Shown: positions 46,965 through 57,493, counted from the stretch's first letter. The stretch: 64,000 bases of DNA from Marinobacter halophilus (GCF_003007685.1 NZ_PXNN01000011.1:372001-436000); one strand, 5' to 3'. Numbers and translations are program-made. Notes: generated by a model not told the origin, from the letters alone.

Positions 46965-48604
46965 CCCGCCTGCGACGCCTGTTCCGAATTGCCTGGGTAT
47001 TTTGCCGCTACCGGCTGGACACCTTTTTGCCCCTGGCGGAACTGCCGACGGCCCTGAAGGTCTTCTTTCTACTGGCCCCCTGGCACCTGTTTCCCCAACC
47101 TAAACTCAGCCGCGGTGATCGCCTGCGCCTGGCCTTGGAGGAACTCGGTCCGGTATTCGTCAAATTCGGCCAGATACTCTCGACTCGTCGGGATCTGCTG
47201 CCGGATGATATGGCCGAATCCCTCAAGCAACTGCAGGACCGGGTGCCACCTTTCCCCAGTGACCAGGCCCGGACGATCATAGAAAAGTCGCTGGGCGCGC
47301 CGGTGTCGGAGCTGTTTGCTGAATTCAGCCCGGATCCGATGGCCTCGGCCTCGGTGGCCCAGGTGCATGCTGCTACCCTGCGCAATGGCCAGAAAGTGGT
47401 GGTTAAAGTATTACGCCCTGGAATCGACAAGGTGATTCGTCAGGATCTGGGCCTGATGTACCTGATGGCCGGCCTGCTCGAACGATACTGGGAGGAAGGT
47501 AAGCGCCTGCACCCGGTCGACGTGGTGGCGGATTACGACTCCACCATTCACGACGAACTGGACCTGCAGCGGGAAGCCGCCAACGCCAGCCAGTTGCGGC
47601 GCAACTTTGATAACTCGCCGTTGATCTACATCCCCTTTATCGACTGGGATTACACCCGCAAATCGGTGCTGGTGATGGAGCGCATCCACGGCATCCCGAT
47701 TGCCGATGTCGCCAAGCTGCAAGACGCTGGTGTCAACATGAAGGTGCTGGCCGAGAAAGGCGTCGAGATCTTCTTCACCCAGGTATTCCGGGACAGCTTC
47801 TTCCACGCCGACATGCATCCCGGCAATATTTTTGTCGACGTCTCCAACCCGGCCGACCCGAAATACATCGCCATCGATTTCGGCATCGTCGGCACCCTGG
47901 CGCCGGACGACCAGAGCTACCTGGCCCGCAATCTGCTCGCGTTTTTCCGCCGGGATTACCGCCAGGTCGCCCAGCTGCACATCCAGTCGGGCTGGGTGCC
48001 GCCAGACACCCGGGTCAACGAATTTGAAGCCGCCATCCGCACCGTGTGCGAGCCTATTTTCGAGCGGCCACTGAAAGACATTTCCTTCGGGCACTTCCTG
48101 CTGCGCCTGTTCCAGACCGCTCGCCGCTTCAATATGGAAGTCCAGCCGCAACTGGTGCTGCTGCAGAAAACCCTGCTCAACGTCGAAGGCCTTGGCCGCC
48201 AACTGTACCCGGAGCTGGACCTGTGGAGTACCGCCCAGCCGTTTCTGGAAAAGTGGATGCGCCAGCGCATTGGCCCGGCCGGACTGATCAAATCGCTGCA
48301 GATGCACCTGCCGGCCTGGCTGGAGCAGTCTCCGGAGATGCCGCAACTGGTGCACGATACCCTGCTGCAACTGCGCGGCAGCGGCCCGACCGAAGAGCAG
48401 AATCGGGCGACTTTGGCGCTGATGAAGGAACAGCAGCTTCGCAGTGAACGACGCTGGCGCCGGGGCTTCATTGCGGCGGTTCTCGCCGGCGCCGCCATTG
48501 TCGGCAGCCAACCGGAAGCCCGTCAGCTGGTTATCGACATGCCACCCTGGAGTTGGGTCTTGCTTGCCGTAGCGGCAGGGGTCATGCTCCGGGGTAGCCG
48601 CTAA
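46961..48604 (+). CDS. ubiB: Ubiquinone biosynthesis kinase-like protein UbiB
   Basis: 547 residues. The ABC1/ADCK-type kinase fold shows [14 protein letters not shown], the Ala-rich ASASVAQVH loop, [15 protein letters not shown] and DFGIVG. Two C-terminal membrane helices follow (~505-545). It acts as an ATPase that helps extract lipid precursors. A GTG start overlaps the ubiJ stop. Confidence 0.96.
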   Translation: MTRLRRLFRIAWVFCRYRLDTFLPLAELPTALKVFFLLAPWHLFPQPKLSRGDRLRLALEELGPVFVKFGQILSTRRDLLPDDMAESLKQLQDRVPPFPSDQARTIIEKSLGAPVSELFAEFSPDPMASASVAQVHAATLRNGQKVVVKVLRPGIDKVIRQDLGLMYLMAGLLERYWEEGKRLHPVDVVADYDSTIHDELDLQREAANASQLRRNFDNSPLIYIPFIDWDYTRKSVLVMERIHGIPIADVAKLQDAGVNMKVLAEKGVEIFFTQVFRDSFFHADMHPGNIFVDVSNPADPKYIAIDFGIVGTLAPDDQSYLARNLLAFFRRDYRQVAQLHIQSGWVPPDTRVNEFEAAIRTVCEPIFERPLKDISFGHFLLRLFQTARRFNMEVQPQLVLLQKTLLNVEGLGRQLYPELDLWSTAQPFLEKWMRQRIGPAGLIKSLQMHLPAWLEQSPEMPQLVHDTLLQLRGSGPTEEQNRATLALMKEQQLRSERRWRRGFIAAVLAGAAIVGSQPEARQLVIDMPPWSWVLLAVAAGVMLRGSR

Positions 48605-48630
48605 ACAGAAAAAAGTCAGGATTCACAAAA

Positions 48631-49047
48631 ATGCAAGATTCCACCGCTAATGTCGAACGGTTTGACTGGCTTGACGAGATCCGCTGGACCGATGATGGCC
48701 TGGTGCCCGCCATTGCCCAAGATGCCAACAACGGCGACATCCTGATGATGGCCTGGATGAACCGGGCATCGCTTAAGCTCACGGTTGCCGAGGGCCAGGC
48801 GGTATACTGGTCCCGCTCCCGGGGCAAACTCTGGCGCAAGGGCGAAAGCTCAGGGCATCAGCAGGTGCTCAAGGACATCCGGCTCGACTGCGATGCCGAT
48901 GTGATTCTGCTGAAAGTCGAACAAAAGGGCGGCATTGCCTGCCATACTGGACGACGAAGCTGTTTTTACCGGACGCTGCAGGATGGCCAGTGGGTCAGTG
49001 CCGAGCCGGTGCTGAAAGACCCGAACGCCATCTACGGCAGTAATTGA
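48631..49047 (+). CDS. hisI: Phosphoribosyl-AMP cyclohydrolase
   Basis: 138 residues with the zinc and magnesium sites of His[11 protein letters not shown] and [11 protein letters not shown]. It opens the adenine ring of PR-AMP in histidine synthesis. It is a separate gene from hisE, which follows after 12 bp, as in many gammaproteobacteria outside the enterics. Confidence 0.96.
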   Translation: MQDSTANVERFDWLDEIRWTDDGLVPAIAQDANNGDILMMAWMNRASLKLTVAEGQAVYWSRSRGKLWRKGESSGHQQVLKDIRLDCDADVILLKVEQKGGIACHTGRRSCFYRTLQDGQWVSAEPVLKDPNAIYGSN

Positions 49048-49059
49048 GGAGCAGACACC

Positions 49060-49389
49060 GTGAGTGATGTACTGGAACGCCTGGGACAGGTGCTAGACGC
49101 CCGTAAGCAAGCCGATCCCGAAACCTCCTACGTTGCCAGCCTGCACGCCAAAGGGCTGAACAAGATTCTGGAGAAGGTGGGCGAAGAGTGCACCGAAACT
49201 CTGCTGGCCGCCAAGGACGCTGAGCATTCCGGGGAAACCCGGGATGTCGTGTACGAAACCGCCGACCTGTGGTTTCACAGCATGGTGATGCTGTCTCGGC
49301 TGGGCCTCGGCCCGAAAGACGTGATTGATGAACTGGCCAGCCGGTTTGATTTGTCTGGTCTGGAAGAAAAAGCGTCGCGGAATCCGTAA
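49060..49389 (+). CDS. hisE: Phosphoribosyl-ATP pyrophosphatase
   Basis: 109 residues with the MazG-like helical fold: [15 protein letters not shown] and [14 protein letters not shown] carry the metal-binding Glu and Asp residues. It cleaves PR-ATP to PR-AMP. The start is a GTG after GAGGAG. Confidence 0.95.
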   Translation: MSDVLERLGQVLDARKQADPETSYVASLHAKGLNKILEKVGEECTETLLAAKDAEHSGETRDVVYETADLWFHSMVMLSRLGLGPKDVIDELASRFDLSGLEEKASRNP

Positions 49390-49476
49390 AGGAGGTACCC
49401 CTAACGGGGATTTCCGGGAACGGTGCACCTTGGCGTACAATGTCATGCAACAGAAACAATTGAATGAGGACCCCTC

Positions 49477-49707
49477 ATGGGTATCAGCATCTGGCAACTT
49501 TTAATTGTACTCGGCATCGTCATCCTGCTGTTCGGGACCAAGAAACTGCGCAACATCGGTACCGACCTGGGCGGCGCCATTCGTGGTTTCAAGAAATCCA
49601 TGGGTGACGACGAAGAAAAACCTGCCGATCCCGACACGCTGGAAGGTCAGCAGGAAAAGCAGGCCCAAACCCAGGCCGAAGAAAAGCCCCGGGAAAAGCA
49701 GAGCTGA
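49477..49707 (+). CDS. tatA: Twin-arginine translocase subunit TatA
   Basis: 76 residues: one N-terminal membrane helix (~4-20), amphipathic helix ([24 protein letters not shown]) and charged tail. It forms the translocation pore. Clients in this window include SorA. The operon tatABC runs with rsmE. Confidence 0.95.
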   Translation: MGISIWQLLIVLGIVILLFGTKKLRNIGTDLGGAIRGFKKSMGDDEEKPADPDTLEGQQEKQAQTQAEEKPREKQS

Positions 49708-49718
49708 GCCGCACCTGA

Positions 49719-50180
49719 ATGTTCGATATCGGTTTTATTGAGCTGCTGATCTGCGGCGTCATCGCTTTGCTTGTGCTCGGCCCCGAGCGGTTGCCAACGG
49801 CTGCGCGGGCGGCTGGGCGCTGGATTGGTGGCGCCCGACGCATGGTCAGCCAGTTCACTTCGGAACTGGACCGGCAGCTGAAGGCTGAAGAACTTCGGGA
49901 AGAATTACGCAAGGCCGGTGACGTTGGCCTGGAGGATATGGAAAAAACCGTACGCGGCGCTCTGGACGAGGCAAAGAAGTACGAGCACATGATTCTTCCC
50001 GACAGCGAGACCCGCAAGCCCAACCCGGCGCCAGCCACCCGCCGGGTTGCCGAAGCAACCGACGTCAGGCAAACGACACCGCCAGAGCCTGCGGGCGATC
50101 AGTCGGATATCGCCAAGACCGACAGCAATAGTCAGGCCGCCAGCCCATCGCCAGAGAGCACACCGGATAATCGTTCATGA
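49719..50180 (+). CDS. tatB: Twin-arginine translocase subunit TatB
   Basis: 153 residues: MFDIGFIELLICGVIALLVLGPERLP is the signature N-terminus, followed by an amphipathic helix and a Pro/Ser-rich tail. It forms the substrate-receptor complex with TatC. It overlaps tatC by 4 bp. Confidence 0.95.
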   Translation: MFDIGFIELLICGVIALLVLGPERLPTAARAAGRWIGGARRMVSQFTSELDRQLKAEELREELRKAGDVGLEDMEKTVRGALDEAKKYEHMILPDSETRKPNPAPATRRVAEATDVRQTTPPEPAGDQSDIAKTDSNSQAASPSPESTPDNRS

Positions 50181-50950
50181 GTGTTAACCAGACACCGCCC
50201 GAGCAGCAGGAGATGCCTCTGATCGAGCATTTGCTCGAATTACGCAACCGGCTACTGAAAATGGTATTGGCCGTCGTCATCTGCTTTGCGTTTATCTACC
50301 CATTCGCCAACGAGCTGTATCTCTGGCTGTCGCTACCCCTGCGAGAGTTGTTACCGGTCGGTCAGACCATGATCGCCACCGACATCACCTCGCCATTTTT
50401 TGCGCCGCTGAAGCTGGCACTGGTGCTGGCCGTGTTTGTCGCTATCCCGGTCATTCTGTTCCAGCTCTGGAGCTTCATAGCTCCCGGCCTGTACGCTCAC
50501 GAAAAGCGGCTGGCCTTTCCACTGCTGTTCACCTCGGTGCTGCTGTTCTATGCCGGTGCCGCCTTTGCTTACTATGTGGTGTTTCCTCTGGTATTCGGCT
50601 TTTTCACCGCCATCGGGCCGGAAGGTATCGTGGAACTGCCCGACATCAGCAGTTACCTGAATTTTGTTCTGAAAATGTTCTTCGCCTTCGGCATTGCCTT
50701 CGAGATACCCATCGCCACGGTGTTGCTGATCCTGACCGGCGCCACCACACCGCAGGATCTGGCCTCAAAACGCCCCTATGTAGTGGTCGGCTGCTTTATT
50801 ATTGGTATGTTGCTGACGCCCCCGGACATCATCTCCCAGACACTACTGGCTGTGCCTATGTGGATTCTTTTCGAGGTCGGGATACTGTTTGGCCGGTTGG
50901 CTTATCGCCGCACCGAAGATGCGTCTGAGGGCGAGTCTTCGCCCGAATGA
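50177..50950 (+). CDS. tatC: Twin-arginine translocase subunit TatC
   Basis: 257 residues, six membrane helices. Conserved LIEHLLELRNRL N-terminus and FGIAFEIPI near helix 5. It recognises the twin-arginine signal. Its stop overlaps the rsmE start. Confidence 0.96.
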   Translation: MSVNQTPPEQQEMPLIEHLLELRNRLLKMVLAVVICFAFIYPFANELYLWLSLPLRELLPVGQTMIATDITSPFFAPLKLALVLAVFVAIPVILFQLWSFIAPGLYAHEKRLAFPLLFTSVLLFYAGAAFAYYVVFPLVFGFFTAIGPEGIVELPDISSYLNFVLKMFFAFGIAFEIPIATVLLILTGATTPQDLASKRPYVVVGCFIIGMLLTPPDIISQTLLAVPMWILFEVGILFGRLAYRRTEDASEGESSPE

Positions 50951-51666
50951 ACCTGGCCCTGCTGTTTGATGGCGACTTTATCAGTGCCGACCGCGTCCTG
51001 CTCCGGGGCCGTCGGCTGGAGCACTTGAATGGCATCCTCAAGGCCAGTACCGGCGACCGGATTCCGGTTGGCCGGGTGAATGGGGCCATGGGTTTTGGCG
51101 AAGTGCTGAAACTCTCCGACCAGGAAGCAGAGCTACAGGTCACGCTGGCGCATTCACCGCCACCCGCATTACCTTTGACGCTGATTCTCGCCATGCCCCG
51201 CCCCAAAATGTTCCGACGGGTGCTGCAGACTTGTGCATCCCTGGGCGTTAAAGATATCTGGCTGATCAACAGCTACAAAGTCGAGAAAAGCTTCTGGCAG
51301 ACGCCATGGTTGTCGGAGGACAATCTGAGGGAAAACCTGACGCTGGGACTGGAACAGGCCAAAGACACGGTGATGCCCCAAGTGCATATCCGCAAACTGT
51401 TCAAACCCTTCGTGGAAGACGAACTGCCGACCCTGCTGGCCGACAAGCGCGCGCTGGTCGCCCATCCAGGTATGACGACACCCTGCCCTACCCATCTCGA
51501 TGGGCCTGCAGCCCTGTGCATCGGCCCGGAAGGTGGCTTTACCGACTACGAAGTCGCCAAACTGGGAGAAGCCGGCTGCCAGGGCGTGCATCTGGGCCGG
51601 CGGATTCTGCGTGTGGAAACCGCGGTACCTGTGTTGGTCAGCCGGTTATTTGACGCCTGCCAGTAA
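50947..51666 (+). CDS. rsmE: 16S rRNA m3U1498 methyltransferase
   Basis: 239 residues with an N-terminal PUA-like domain and a C-terminal SPOUT knot (LCIGPEGGFTDYE and LGRRILRVETA). It methylates U1498 of 16S rRNA. It is co-transcribed with tatC (4-bp overlap). Confidence 0.95.
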   Translation: MNLALLFDGDFISADRVLLRGRRLEHLNGILKASTGDRIPVGRVNGAMGFGEVLKLSDQEAELQVTLAHSPPPALPLTLILAMPRPKMFRRVLQTCASLGVKDIWLINSYKVEKSFWQTPWLSEDNLRENLTLGLEQAKDTVMPQVHIRKLFKPFVEDELPTLLADKRALVAHPGMTTPCPTHLDGPAALCIGPEGGFTDYEVAKLGEAGCQGVHLGRRILRVETAVPVLVSRLFDACQ

Positions 51667-51683
51667 CCGCCATCACGCTCCGA

Positions 51684-52907
51684 TTACTCGTGCACACCCA
51701 TGGCCTGAGCGGCAATCCGATTTTTAATCGGGGCCAGCTGATTGAGCCAGCGCATGCCGGTATTGCGTAACCAGCGTACCGGCAGCTCATCCCGGGCAAA
51801 CAACTGCTTGAAACCTTCCATGGCCGCCATCATGGTGAGATTTTCACCCTTGCGACGGCGCTGATAGCGGGCCAGCACCAGGGCATCGTCCGGTTCCAGA
51901 GCAAGCTTTTTGGCGCGTTCCAGCTCTTCCAGTAACACTCGGACATCACCGTAGCCAAGATTGGCACCCTGGCCGGCCAGCGGATGAATGGTGTGGGCGG
52001 CATCTCCCACCAGCACCAGGCCATCGCCGACATAATCCTTGGCGTGGCGCTGGCGCAGGGGGAAGGCAAAGCGTTCTGACACGGCCACCACCTCACCCAG
52101 CTCGCGCTCTATGGCAACTGCCAGCGCCTGCCGGAAGGCAGCGGTGTCCAGCGCCATCAAGCGCCGAGCTTCCTGAGTATCCTGGGACCAGACAATGGAG
52201 CAGAAATACTCGTCACCGGATTCATTGAGCAGCGGCAGGAACGCCAGCGGGCCAGTGGGGGAGAATCGCTGCCAGGCGGTGTGGCGGTGAGACTGACTGG
52301 TGCGCACGGTACAGACGATGGCCTGCTGGTCGTAATCCCATTCCCGGGTCGGCAGCCCGGCCCACTGCCGCAGTCGGGACAGGGCTCCATCAGCGCCAAC
52401 CACAAGCTTGGCAGTGAAACGACGACCATCGTCCAGTTCAGCGCCCTGTGCGCGACACCAGGACTTGACCCGAGCGCCATCCAGCAGTGTCACCTGGCTG
52501 TCGGCGAGCTCGTCAAACAAAGCGCGAACCACATGCCGGTTCTCAACAATGGTGCCCAGTGACCGGGCGTGGAGTTCCGCCGCATCAAAATGCATGCGAC
52601 CAGTGCCATCGCCATCCCACACGGTCATTTCCCGATAACTGCAGTGCCGCCCAGCCTCAACCCGCTGCCAGGCGCCCAGCTGTTCCAGCAGCCGCTGACT
52701 GGCCAGGGAGATGGCACTGACGCGGGGTTCAAAGTCTTCGACGCTGGTTGCCGGTTGCGGCAGAGTCATCAACTCATCCGCCGGCGCAGCTTCGATCAGG
52801 GCCACCTGCCACCCTTGCCGGGACAGCCCCAACGCCAGCGCGGAGCCGATCATGCCCCCGCCCACAATCAGGATGTCGAACGACTGAACTCCGGAATCAG
52901 TGGTCAT
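51684..52907 (-). CDS. ubiI: FAD-dependent ubiquinone hydroxylase (UbiI type)
   Basis: 407 residues of the UbiH/UbiF/UbiI family. FAD-binding GGGMIGSALALGL (N-terminus), DGALSRLR and GDAAHTIHPLAGQGANLGYGDV are intact. It hydroxylates the quinone ring, probably at C5. The family is hard to subdivide by eye. The start at 52907 has AAGGAG and overlaps the ubiH stop by 11 bp. Confidence 0.83.
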   Translation of the reverse strand: MTTDSGVQSFDILIVGGGMIGSALALGLSRQGWQVALIEAAPADELMTLPQPATSVEDFEPRVSAISLASQRLLEQLGAWQRVEAGRHCSYREMTVWDGDGTGRMHFDAAELHARSLGTIVENRHVVRALFDELADSQVTLLDGARVKSWCRAQGAELDDGRRFTAKLVVGADGALSRLRQWAGLPTREWDYDQQAIVCTVRTSQSHRHTAWQRFSPTGPLAFLPLLNESGDEYFCSIVWSQDTQEARRLMALDTAAFRQALAVAIERELGEVVAVSERFAFPLRQRHAKDYVGDGLVLVGDAAHTIHPLAGQGANLGYGDVRVLLEELERAKKLALEPDDALVLARYQRRRKGENLTMMAAMEGFKQLFARDELPVRWLRNTGMRWLNQLAPIKNRIAAQAMGVHE

Positions 52908-54183
52908 GACGGGCAGGCTCCTTAACAGCGTCAACGGATGCAATCACCGGCTTGCGACCGCCAGTGCCCATGGCTTTGCGGGCAAACCAACGCTTGGCGC
53001 CAGGCACCAGGTCCAGCCCCACCAGACCGGTGTCTCGGGCCAGCGCGAGGGGTGGTAAGGATTGCCCGAAAATACGAATCAGGGAATCCGAAAACTGCAC
53101 AGTTTGCTGCCAGTCCTGCCGGTGCAGGCGTTGGTACTCACCGAGTATGGCAAGGTCGCCAAGCGCAATGCCTTCGGTCACCGCCCGGCGGAACTGCTCA
53201 ACCAGCGTGATCAGGCCGCGCAGGGCAAGGTTGAACCCCTGGCCGGCGACCGGATGTAAGGCGTGCGCCGCGTTACCCACCAGTGCCACGCCGGGGCGCA
53301 CCGCTTCATCCACCGTGATCAGTTTCAGCGGGTAATGATGGCACTCGCCAATCCGGGTGAAACGCCCCAGGCGCCAGCCGAAGCGCTCCTGCAGTTTGCG
53401 GCATTTATCCTCATCTGACAGCGCCAACACCTGCTCCAGGGCGCTGTCGGTGAGCGTCCACACCAAGGCCGACTGGTTTTCCGCGCGGGCCGGTGAGCCG
53501 TGCGGCAACAGCGCCATGGGGCCGGCCTCGGTAAAGCGCTCAAAGGCGGTGAACCGGTGCGGCTCAGCGGTCGAGACGTTGGCAATCAGGGCATGCTGGC
53601 CATAGTCTTCGCTGCGGGTGACAAAGCCCAGCTGCTCCCGGAGCGAGGAACGCCCGCCGTCGGCCACCACCAGGCATTGACCGGTGAGGCTGTGTTCTTC
53701 GCCATCTTTACGGATTCGGACACTGACACCGCTCGGGGTGTTGGTCATACCGACCACCTCCGCCGGCGCTTGCCAGCTCACCTCAGTGGCCAGTAACGCC
53801 CGCATCAGGCACAGACCCATCCAGCGGTTATCCGCTACATAGCCCAGCGCAGACTGACCGTGATCTTGTGCGTTCAGGCGGGTCGCGCCGAAGCGGCCGC
53901 GGTCCGACACGTGAATGTGGTGAATGGGGGTCGCATGCTCGGACAGCGCCGACCACAGCCCCAGCTCTTCAAAAATCAGCCGGGAGCCCCAGGCCAGCGC
54001 GGTAGAACGGGCGTCGTAACTGGGCTGATAGTCTTCCGGCAGCGCCTCCGGCGACAGCGGAAAGCTTTCCACTACAGTCACCCGAAGCTCTGGCACCACG
54101 CGCGCCAGCGCCAGCGCCAACGTAGCGCCGGCCAGGCCACCGCCGGCAATGATCAGGTCGGTATCGGTAAGGGCTTTGGTCAC
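52897..54183 (-). CDS. ubiH: 2-octaprenyl-6-methoxyphenol hydroxylase
   Basis: 428 residues, FAD monooxygenase with GGGLAGATLALALA, DGGRSSLR and GNAAHALHPVAGQGFNLALRG. The pepP-ubiH-ubiI order is that of Escherichia coli, which supports UbiH (C1 hydroxylation). It starts 4 bp after the pepP stop. Confidence 0.92.
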   Translation of the reverse strand: MTKALTDTDLIIAGGGLAGATLALALARVVPELRVTVVESFPLSPEALPEDYQPSYDARSTALAWGSRLIFEELGLWSALSEHATPIHHIHVSDRGRFGATRLNAQDHGQSALGYVADNRWMGLCLMRALLATEVSWQAPAEVVGMTNTPSGVSVRIRKDGEEHSLTGQCLVVADGGRSSLREQLGFVTRSEDYGQHALIANVSTAEPHRFTAFERFTEAGPMALLPHGSPARAENQSALVWTLTDSALEQVLALSDEDKCRKLQERFGWRLGRFTRIGECHHYPLKLITVDEAVRPGVALVGNAAHALHPVAGQGFNLALRGLITLVEQFRRAVTEGIALGDLAILGEYQRLHRQDWQQTVQFSDSLIRIFGQSLPPLALARDTGLVGLDLVPGAKRWFARKAMGTGGRKPVIASVDAVKEPARHDH

Positions 54184-54187
54184 AGGT

Positions 54188-55507
54188 TTAGTCCGCCATC
54201 AGGGCTTCGATGTCAGCAACGGTTTTCGGCACATCGTCGGTCAGTACACGGCAGCCGTCTTTGGTGACTACCACGTCGTCTTCAATACGAATACCGATGC
54301 CCCGCCATTTCTCTTCGACATCGGTGTTATCCGGTGCGACATACAGCCCCGGTTCCACTGTCAACGCCATACCGGGCTCCAGCACGCGCCAGGCATCGCC
54401 GACCTTGTAATCGCCGACATCATGCACATCCATGCCCAGCCAGTGGCCGGTACGATGCATGAAGAACGGCTTGTAAGCCTCGTTGGCGATGGCGTCTTCC
54501 AATGTACCCGTGAGCAGGCCCAGATCAATCAAACCCTGCGTGAGCACCTTCAGGGCCGCTTCGTGTGGATGATTCCAGTGATTGCCCGGGCGCACGGCCG
54601 CTATCGCCTCGTCCTGGGCCGACAGCACCACTTCGTAAAGGGCTTTCTGTTCCGGACTGAATTTGCCGCTGACCGGGAAGGTACGGGTGATGTCGGAGGC
54701 ATAACACTCCAGCTCACAACCGGCGTCAATCAGCACCAGGTCGCCAGCTTTCAGGGGCGCAGCATTCTCGATGTAATGCAGGATACAACCGTTGGCACCA
54801 CCACCGACGATAGAAGGATAGGCGGTAGAGCGAGCACCGTGTTCCATAAAGGTATGGATCAGCTCGGCCTCAAGATTGTACTCATGGCCACCCCGGCGGG
54901 CGCGCTTCATGGCATGGCAATGGGCCTCGGCACTGATCTGGCCGGCCCTGGCCATCACTTTAATCTCGGCCGCGCTCTTGTACAGACGCATGTCGTGCAG
55001 CAGATGCTCCAGCGCCACGAATTCTCCGGGCGGATGGGCACCGGCGCGCACCTTGCTGCGGATTATCTTGACCCAGTCCATCACCCGGTTATCAAAGGTG
55101 TGATCCTTACCTAGCGGATAATATACCCGGCTGCGGCCTTCAATCATGCCCGGCAGGATGTCATCGATGTCGACAATCGGAAAGGCATCATCCAGGCCGT
55201 AACGCTCAATCGCGCCTTCGGGGCCGGCCAGAAAACCATCCCAGAGTTCCTTTTCAGGGTTCCGCTCCTTGCAGAACATCACGGACTCCCCGTGCTCACG
55301 TCCCGGAATCAGTGCCAGCACGGCATCCGGCTCGCCAAAACCGGTCAGGTAATGAAAATCACTGTCCTGACGGAACGGATGCAGCACATCCCGGTTCCTG
55401 ACCCGTTCCGGCGCTGCGGGCACAATGGCGATGCTGTCTGGCGCCATCCGGTCCATCAGCTTGCGCCGGCGTTCGGCAAATTCTTTCATGGGAATCATTG
55501 AGGTCAT
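54188..55507 (-). CDS. pepP: Xaa-Pro aminopeptidase
   Basis: 439-residue M24B peptidase. Metal ligands sit in DAGCEL, SDITRTFP, HRTGHWLGMDVHD and the late VEPGLY and GIRIEDDV segments. It removes N-terminal residues next to proline and needs Mn2+. It follows the ygfB-like gene by 12 bp. Confidence 0.95.
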   Translation of the reverse strand: MTSMIPMKEFAERRRKLMDRMAPDSIAIVPAAPERVRNRDVLHPFRQDSDFHYLTGFGEPDAVLALIPGREHGESVMFCKERNPEKELWDGFLAGPEGAIERYGLDDAFPIVDIDDILPGMIEGRSRVYYPLGKDHTFDNRVMDWVKIIRSKVRAGAHPPGEFVALEHLLHDMRLYKSAAEIKVMARAGQISAEAHCHAMKRARRGGHEYNLEAELIHTFMEHGARSTAYPSIVGGGANGCILHYIENAAPLKAGDLVLIDAGCELECYASDITRTFPVSGKFSPEQKALYEVVLSAQDEAIAAVRPGNHWNHPHEAALKVLTQGLIDLGLLTGTLEDAIANEAYKPFFMHRTGHWLGMDVHDVGDYKVGDAWRVLEPGMALTVEPGLYVAPDNTDVEEKWRGIGIRIEDDVVVTKDGCRVLTDDVPKTVADIEALMAD

Positions 55508-55519
55508 GATGTCTCCAGA

Positions 55520-56119
55520 TTAATGCAGGGTCGGGGTATCTCTGACCGGTCTTTCCGGCTCATTGAATTCGGTAAACACCGCCAGCGCACCCAGACGGAC
55601 GTATTCGGTAATATCCAGCAACTGTTGCTCACTTTCTTCGCCGGACTCTTCGTCCTCTGACAATTGGCTGATCGCCACCATGTCCTCAATCAACTCGCGG
55701 ATTTCATCGGGCGCCTGACCGAGCGATTCGCCAGCGGCCAGAGCCATGCCTTCGAGGAAGCCGCGCACCCAGGCGATCAGTGCTTCCAGGCGTTGCTCAA
55801 TGGCATAGTCATCATCCGGCAGCAGGGGCTGAAAGCTGAGATCCGAAGACTGCAGTTGAGCCAGCGCCTTGTCATAAGCGCCGTTCATAAAGGGCGCCAG
55901 ATCTTCGGACTCATCCATAGCCTGTTCGGCCAGACCCATCTGCTCGCAAACCGTCGCCAGCCATTCGTTTTCCTGAATACGAGCGCCGGCCGCCAGCCGA
56001 CCACAGAGCGAGCCGTGAAGCTCAGAAGGATGACTGAAGGCCTTGTGAACCGTGTAAACATTGGCCCAGCGCTCAAACTCGGCGGCGCGGGCAGCACCCG
56101 TGGTGTCGGTGTCAGTCAT
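55520..56119 (-). CDS. UPF0149 (YgfB-like) protein
   Basis: 199 residues, helical. Family segments SELHGSLCGRL near the N-terminus and WVRGFLEGM in the middle are conserved. It is the usual first gene of the ygfB-pepP-ubiH-ubiI set. Function largely unknown. The start at 56119 is preferred because AGGAAC lies upstream and the extra 29 residues are not family-like. Confidence 0.85.
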   Translation of the reverse strand: MTDTDTTGAARAAEFERWANVYTVHKAFSHPSELHGSLCGRLAAGARIQENEWLATVCEQMGLAEQAMDESEDLAPFMNGAYDKALAQLQSSDLSFQPLLPDDDYAIEQRLEALIAWVRGFLEGMALAAGESLGQAPDEIRELIEDMVAISQLSEDEESGEESEQQLLDITEYVRLGALAVFTEFNEPERPVRDTPTLH

Positions 56120-56273
56120 GAAACCGTGTGTTCCTGTGTCGGGGGAGCCGGTCTGATAACCTTCCCGGAGCTCCACATTCATTTTTGCAAACCCGTATCC
56201 TAGCATTCCGGCAGACTTGTGACACTTGCGGGCAGACAGCGGGCTTGCTTTTATCCGGCCAAAAATTAAAAAT

Positions 56274-56286
56274 GTTATAACATATC
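56274..56286 (+). promoter_or_regulatory. Putative Zur box upstream of zrgA
   Basis: GTTATAACATATC differs at one position from the pseudomonad Zur consensus GTTATAAYATAAC and contains an exact ATGTTATAACAT palindrome (56272-56283). It ends 23 nt before the zrgA start, which suits zinc-responsive repression. Confidence 0.65.
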
Positions 56287-56309
56287 AAAAACAGCCAAAG
56301 GTATCGGAT

Positions 56310-56906
56310 ATGCCCACCCGGCACACCCCCACCCGCACATCATCTTTGCTACTGTCCCTCAGCCTTGCGGCCATGCCCGTACTGGCGGCGGATAACCCCG
56401 TCGCACATCAGCACGGCCATGCCGACTTACAGCTCGCGGTTGATCACGAGCGAATAGACCTTGTCTTGCTGTCGCCGGCCTACAATCTGATGGGGTTCGA
56501 GCACAAGCCCCGGACCGAGGCCCAGCGCCAACGGGTACAGACGGTAGAAAGCTGGGCGGTGGAAACTCCGTTGATCACAGTCCTGGGGATCGACTGCACC
56601 ATCACGTCGGCGTCCATGCACGCCAGCTGGGGCGACACCGACGATCACAAGCATGACGACAAACACGATGAGCACAAGCACGGCCACCAACATCACGATG
56701 ACCACGCTCAGAGCGCCACCCACTCCGATGTGGAAATCACCCAGACACTCAACTGTCCGGGACTGTCCGAATCCAGCCGTCTGCAAACCAGCCTGATGAC
56801 GCATTTTCCCGAGCTGGAGCACCTGAACGTGCAGTGGGTAGGACCGCAGGGACAGGGCGCAACCCGCCTAACACCGGGCAATTCGCAATTCCGGCTGAGC
56901 CGTTAA
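56310..56906 (+). CDS. zrgA: ZrgA-like (DUF2796) periplasmic zinc-binding protein
   Basis: 198 residues: signal peptide (1-26), conserved HQHGHADLQLAVD at the mature N-terminus, and a His/Asp-rich metal loop (~109-137, repeats of DDKHDEHKHGHQHH). It binds zinc in the periplasm for the adjacent ABC system, as ZrgA does in Vibrio. The start at 56310 gives a proper signal peptide. It is convergent with the DUF3299 gene (4-bp overlap). Confidence 0.85.
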   Translation: MPTRHTPTRTSSLLLSLSLAAMPVLAADNPVAHQHGHADLQLAVDHERIDLVLLSPAYNLMGFEHKPRTEAQRQRVQTVESWAVETPLITVLGIDCTITSASMHASWGDTDDHKHDDKHDEHKHGHQHHDDHAQSATHSDVEITQTLNCPGLSESSRLQTSLMTHFPELEHLNVQWVGPQGQGATRLTPGNSQFRLSR

Positions 56907-57424
56907 TCAAACTCGGTATAGGGCCTGACGGACGACGCTACCATTGAATAGGAGGAGGTGCCGAGCTCATTCTCGGTACGATCGATCACCAGCGTGCCTT
57001 CGATCCAGACCGGGTCATACAGGGCTTGCAAGGTAAAGCCCTCACTGTATTTGACGTGGATGATCTGGTTGGGCGGCGGTGGCGGCACATGAATGCAGGC
57101 GCCGTAATACGGCACCAGGAAAAACTCGAGGATGCGCATGTCGTTGGTGACTTTCAGTGGCACCACAAACCCGGGAATTTTGCCATCGACATCGCCCATT
57201 TCTGGCACGACCCGCCCGGTCATGATCTCATCCGGCAACAGCGCCGGGCCCTCTCCGTCGTGCTCGATTTCAGGCATACTTTCCAGCAAGGCGAGGTCTT
57301 CGGCGGGCATGAGCTCCAGCCAGTCGATTTCCCGGGTTTCTGCGATGGCAACCGATGAAACCATCAGCAGCAACAGCGGTCCAAGCCGCGCGATCAATTT
57401 CCGGACTCGCAAGGTAACGAACAT
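56903..57424 (-). CDS. DUF3299 secreted protein of the zinc cluster
   Basis: 173 residues with a signal peptide (1-31) and the DUF3299 core: KIPGFVVPLK, FFLVPYYGACIHVPPPPPNQ. The domain is common in Zur-regulated clusters; its biochemical role is unknown. The ATG at 57424 has GGGAG upstream. It is divergent from the ABC genes. Confidence 0.8.
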   Translation of the reverse strand: MFVTLRVRKLIARLGPLLLLMVSSVAIAETREIDWLELMPAEDLALLESMPEIEHDGEGPALLPDEIMTGRVVPEMGDVDGKIPGFVVPLKVTNDMRILEFFLVPYYGACIHVPPPPPNQIIHVKYSEGFTLQALYDPVWIEGTLVIDRTENELGTSSYSMVASSVRPYTEFD

Positions 57425-57493
57425 CAAACACCACTCCCCATGGGGTCAACCGTGTAACGGGCGCCATCATACAACGGCAAAGACAATACCGAT

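Noticed and set aside
47411..48511. Long antisense frame (366 codons) inside ubiB
   Set aside because: It is a shadow of a GC-rich coding gene; ubiB on the other strand has all family motifs.
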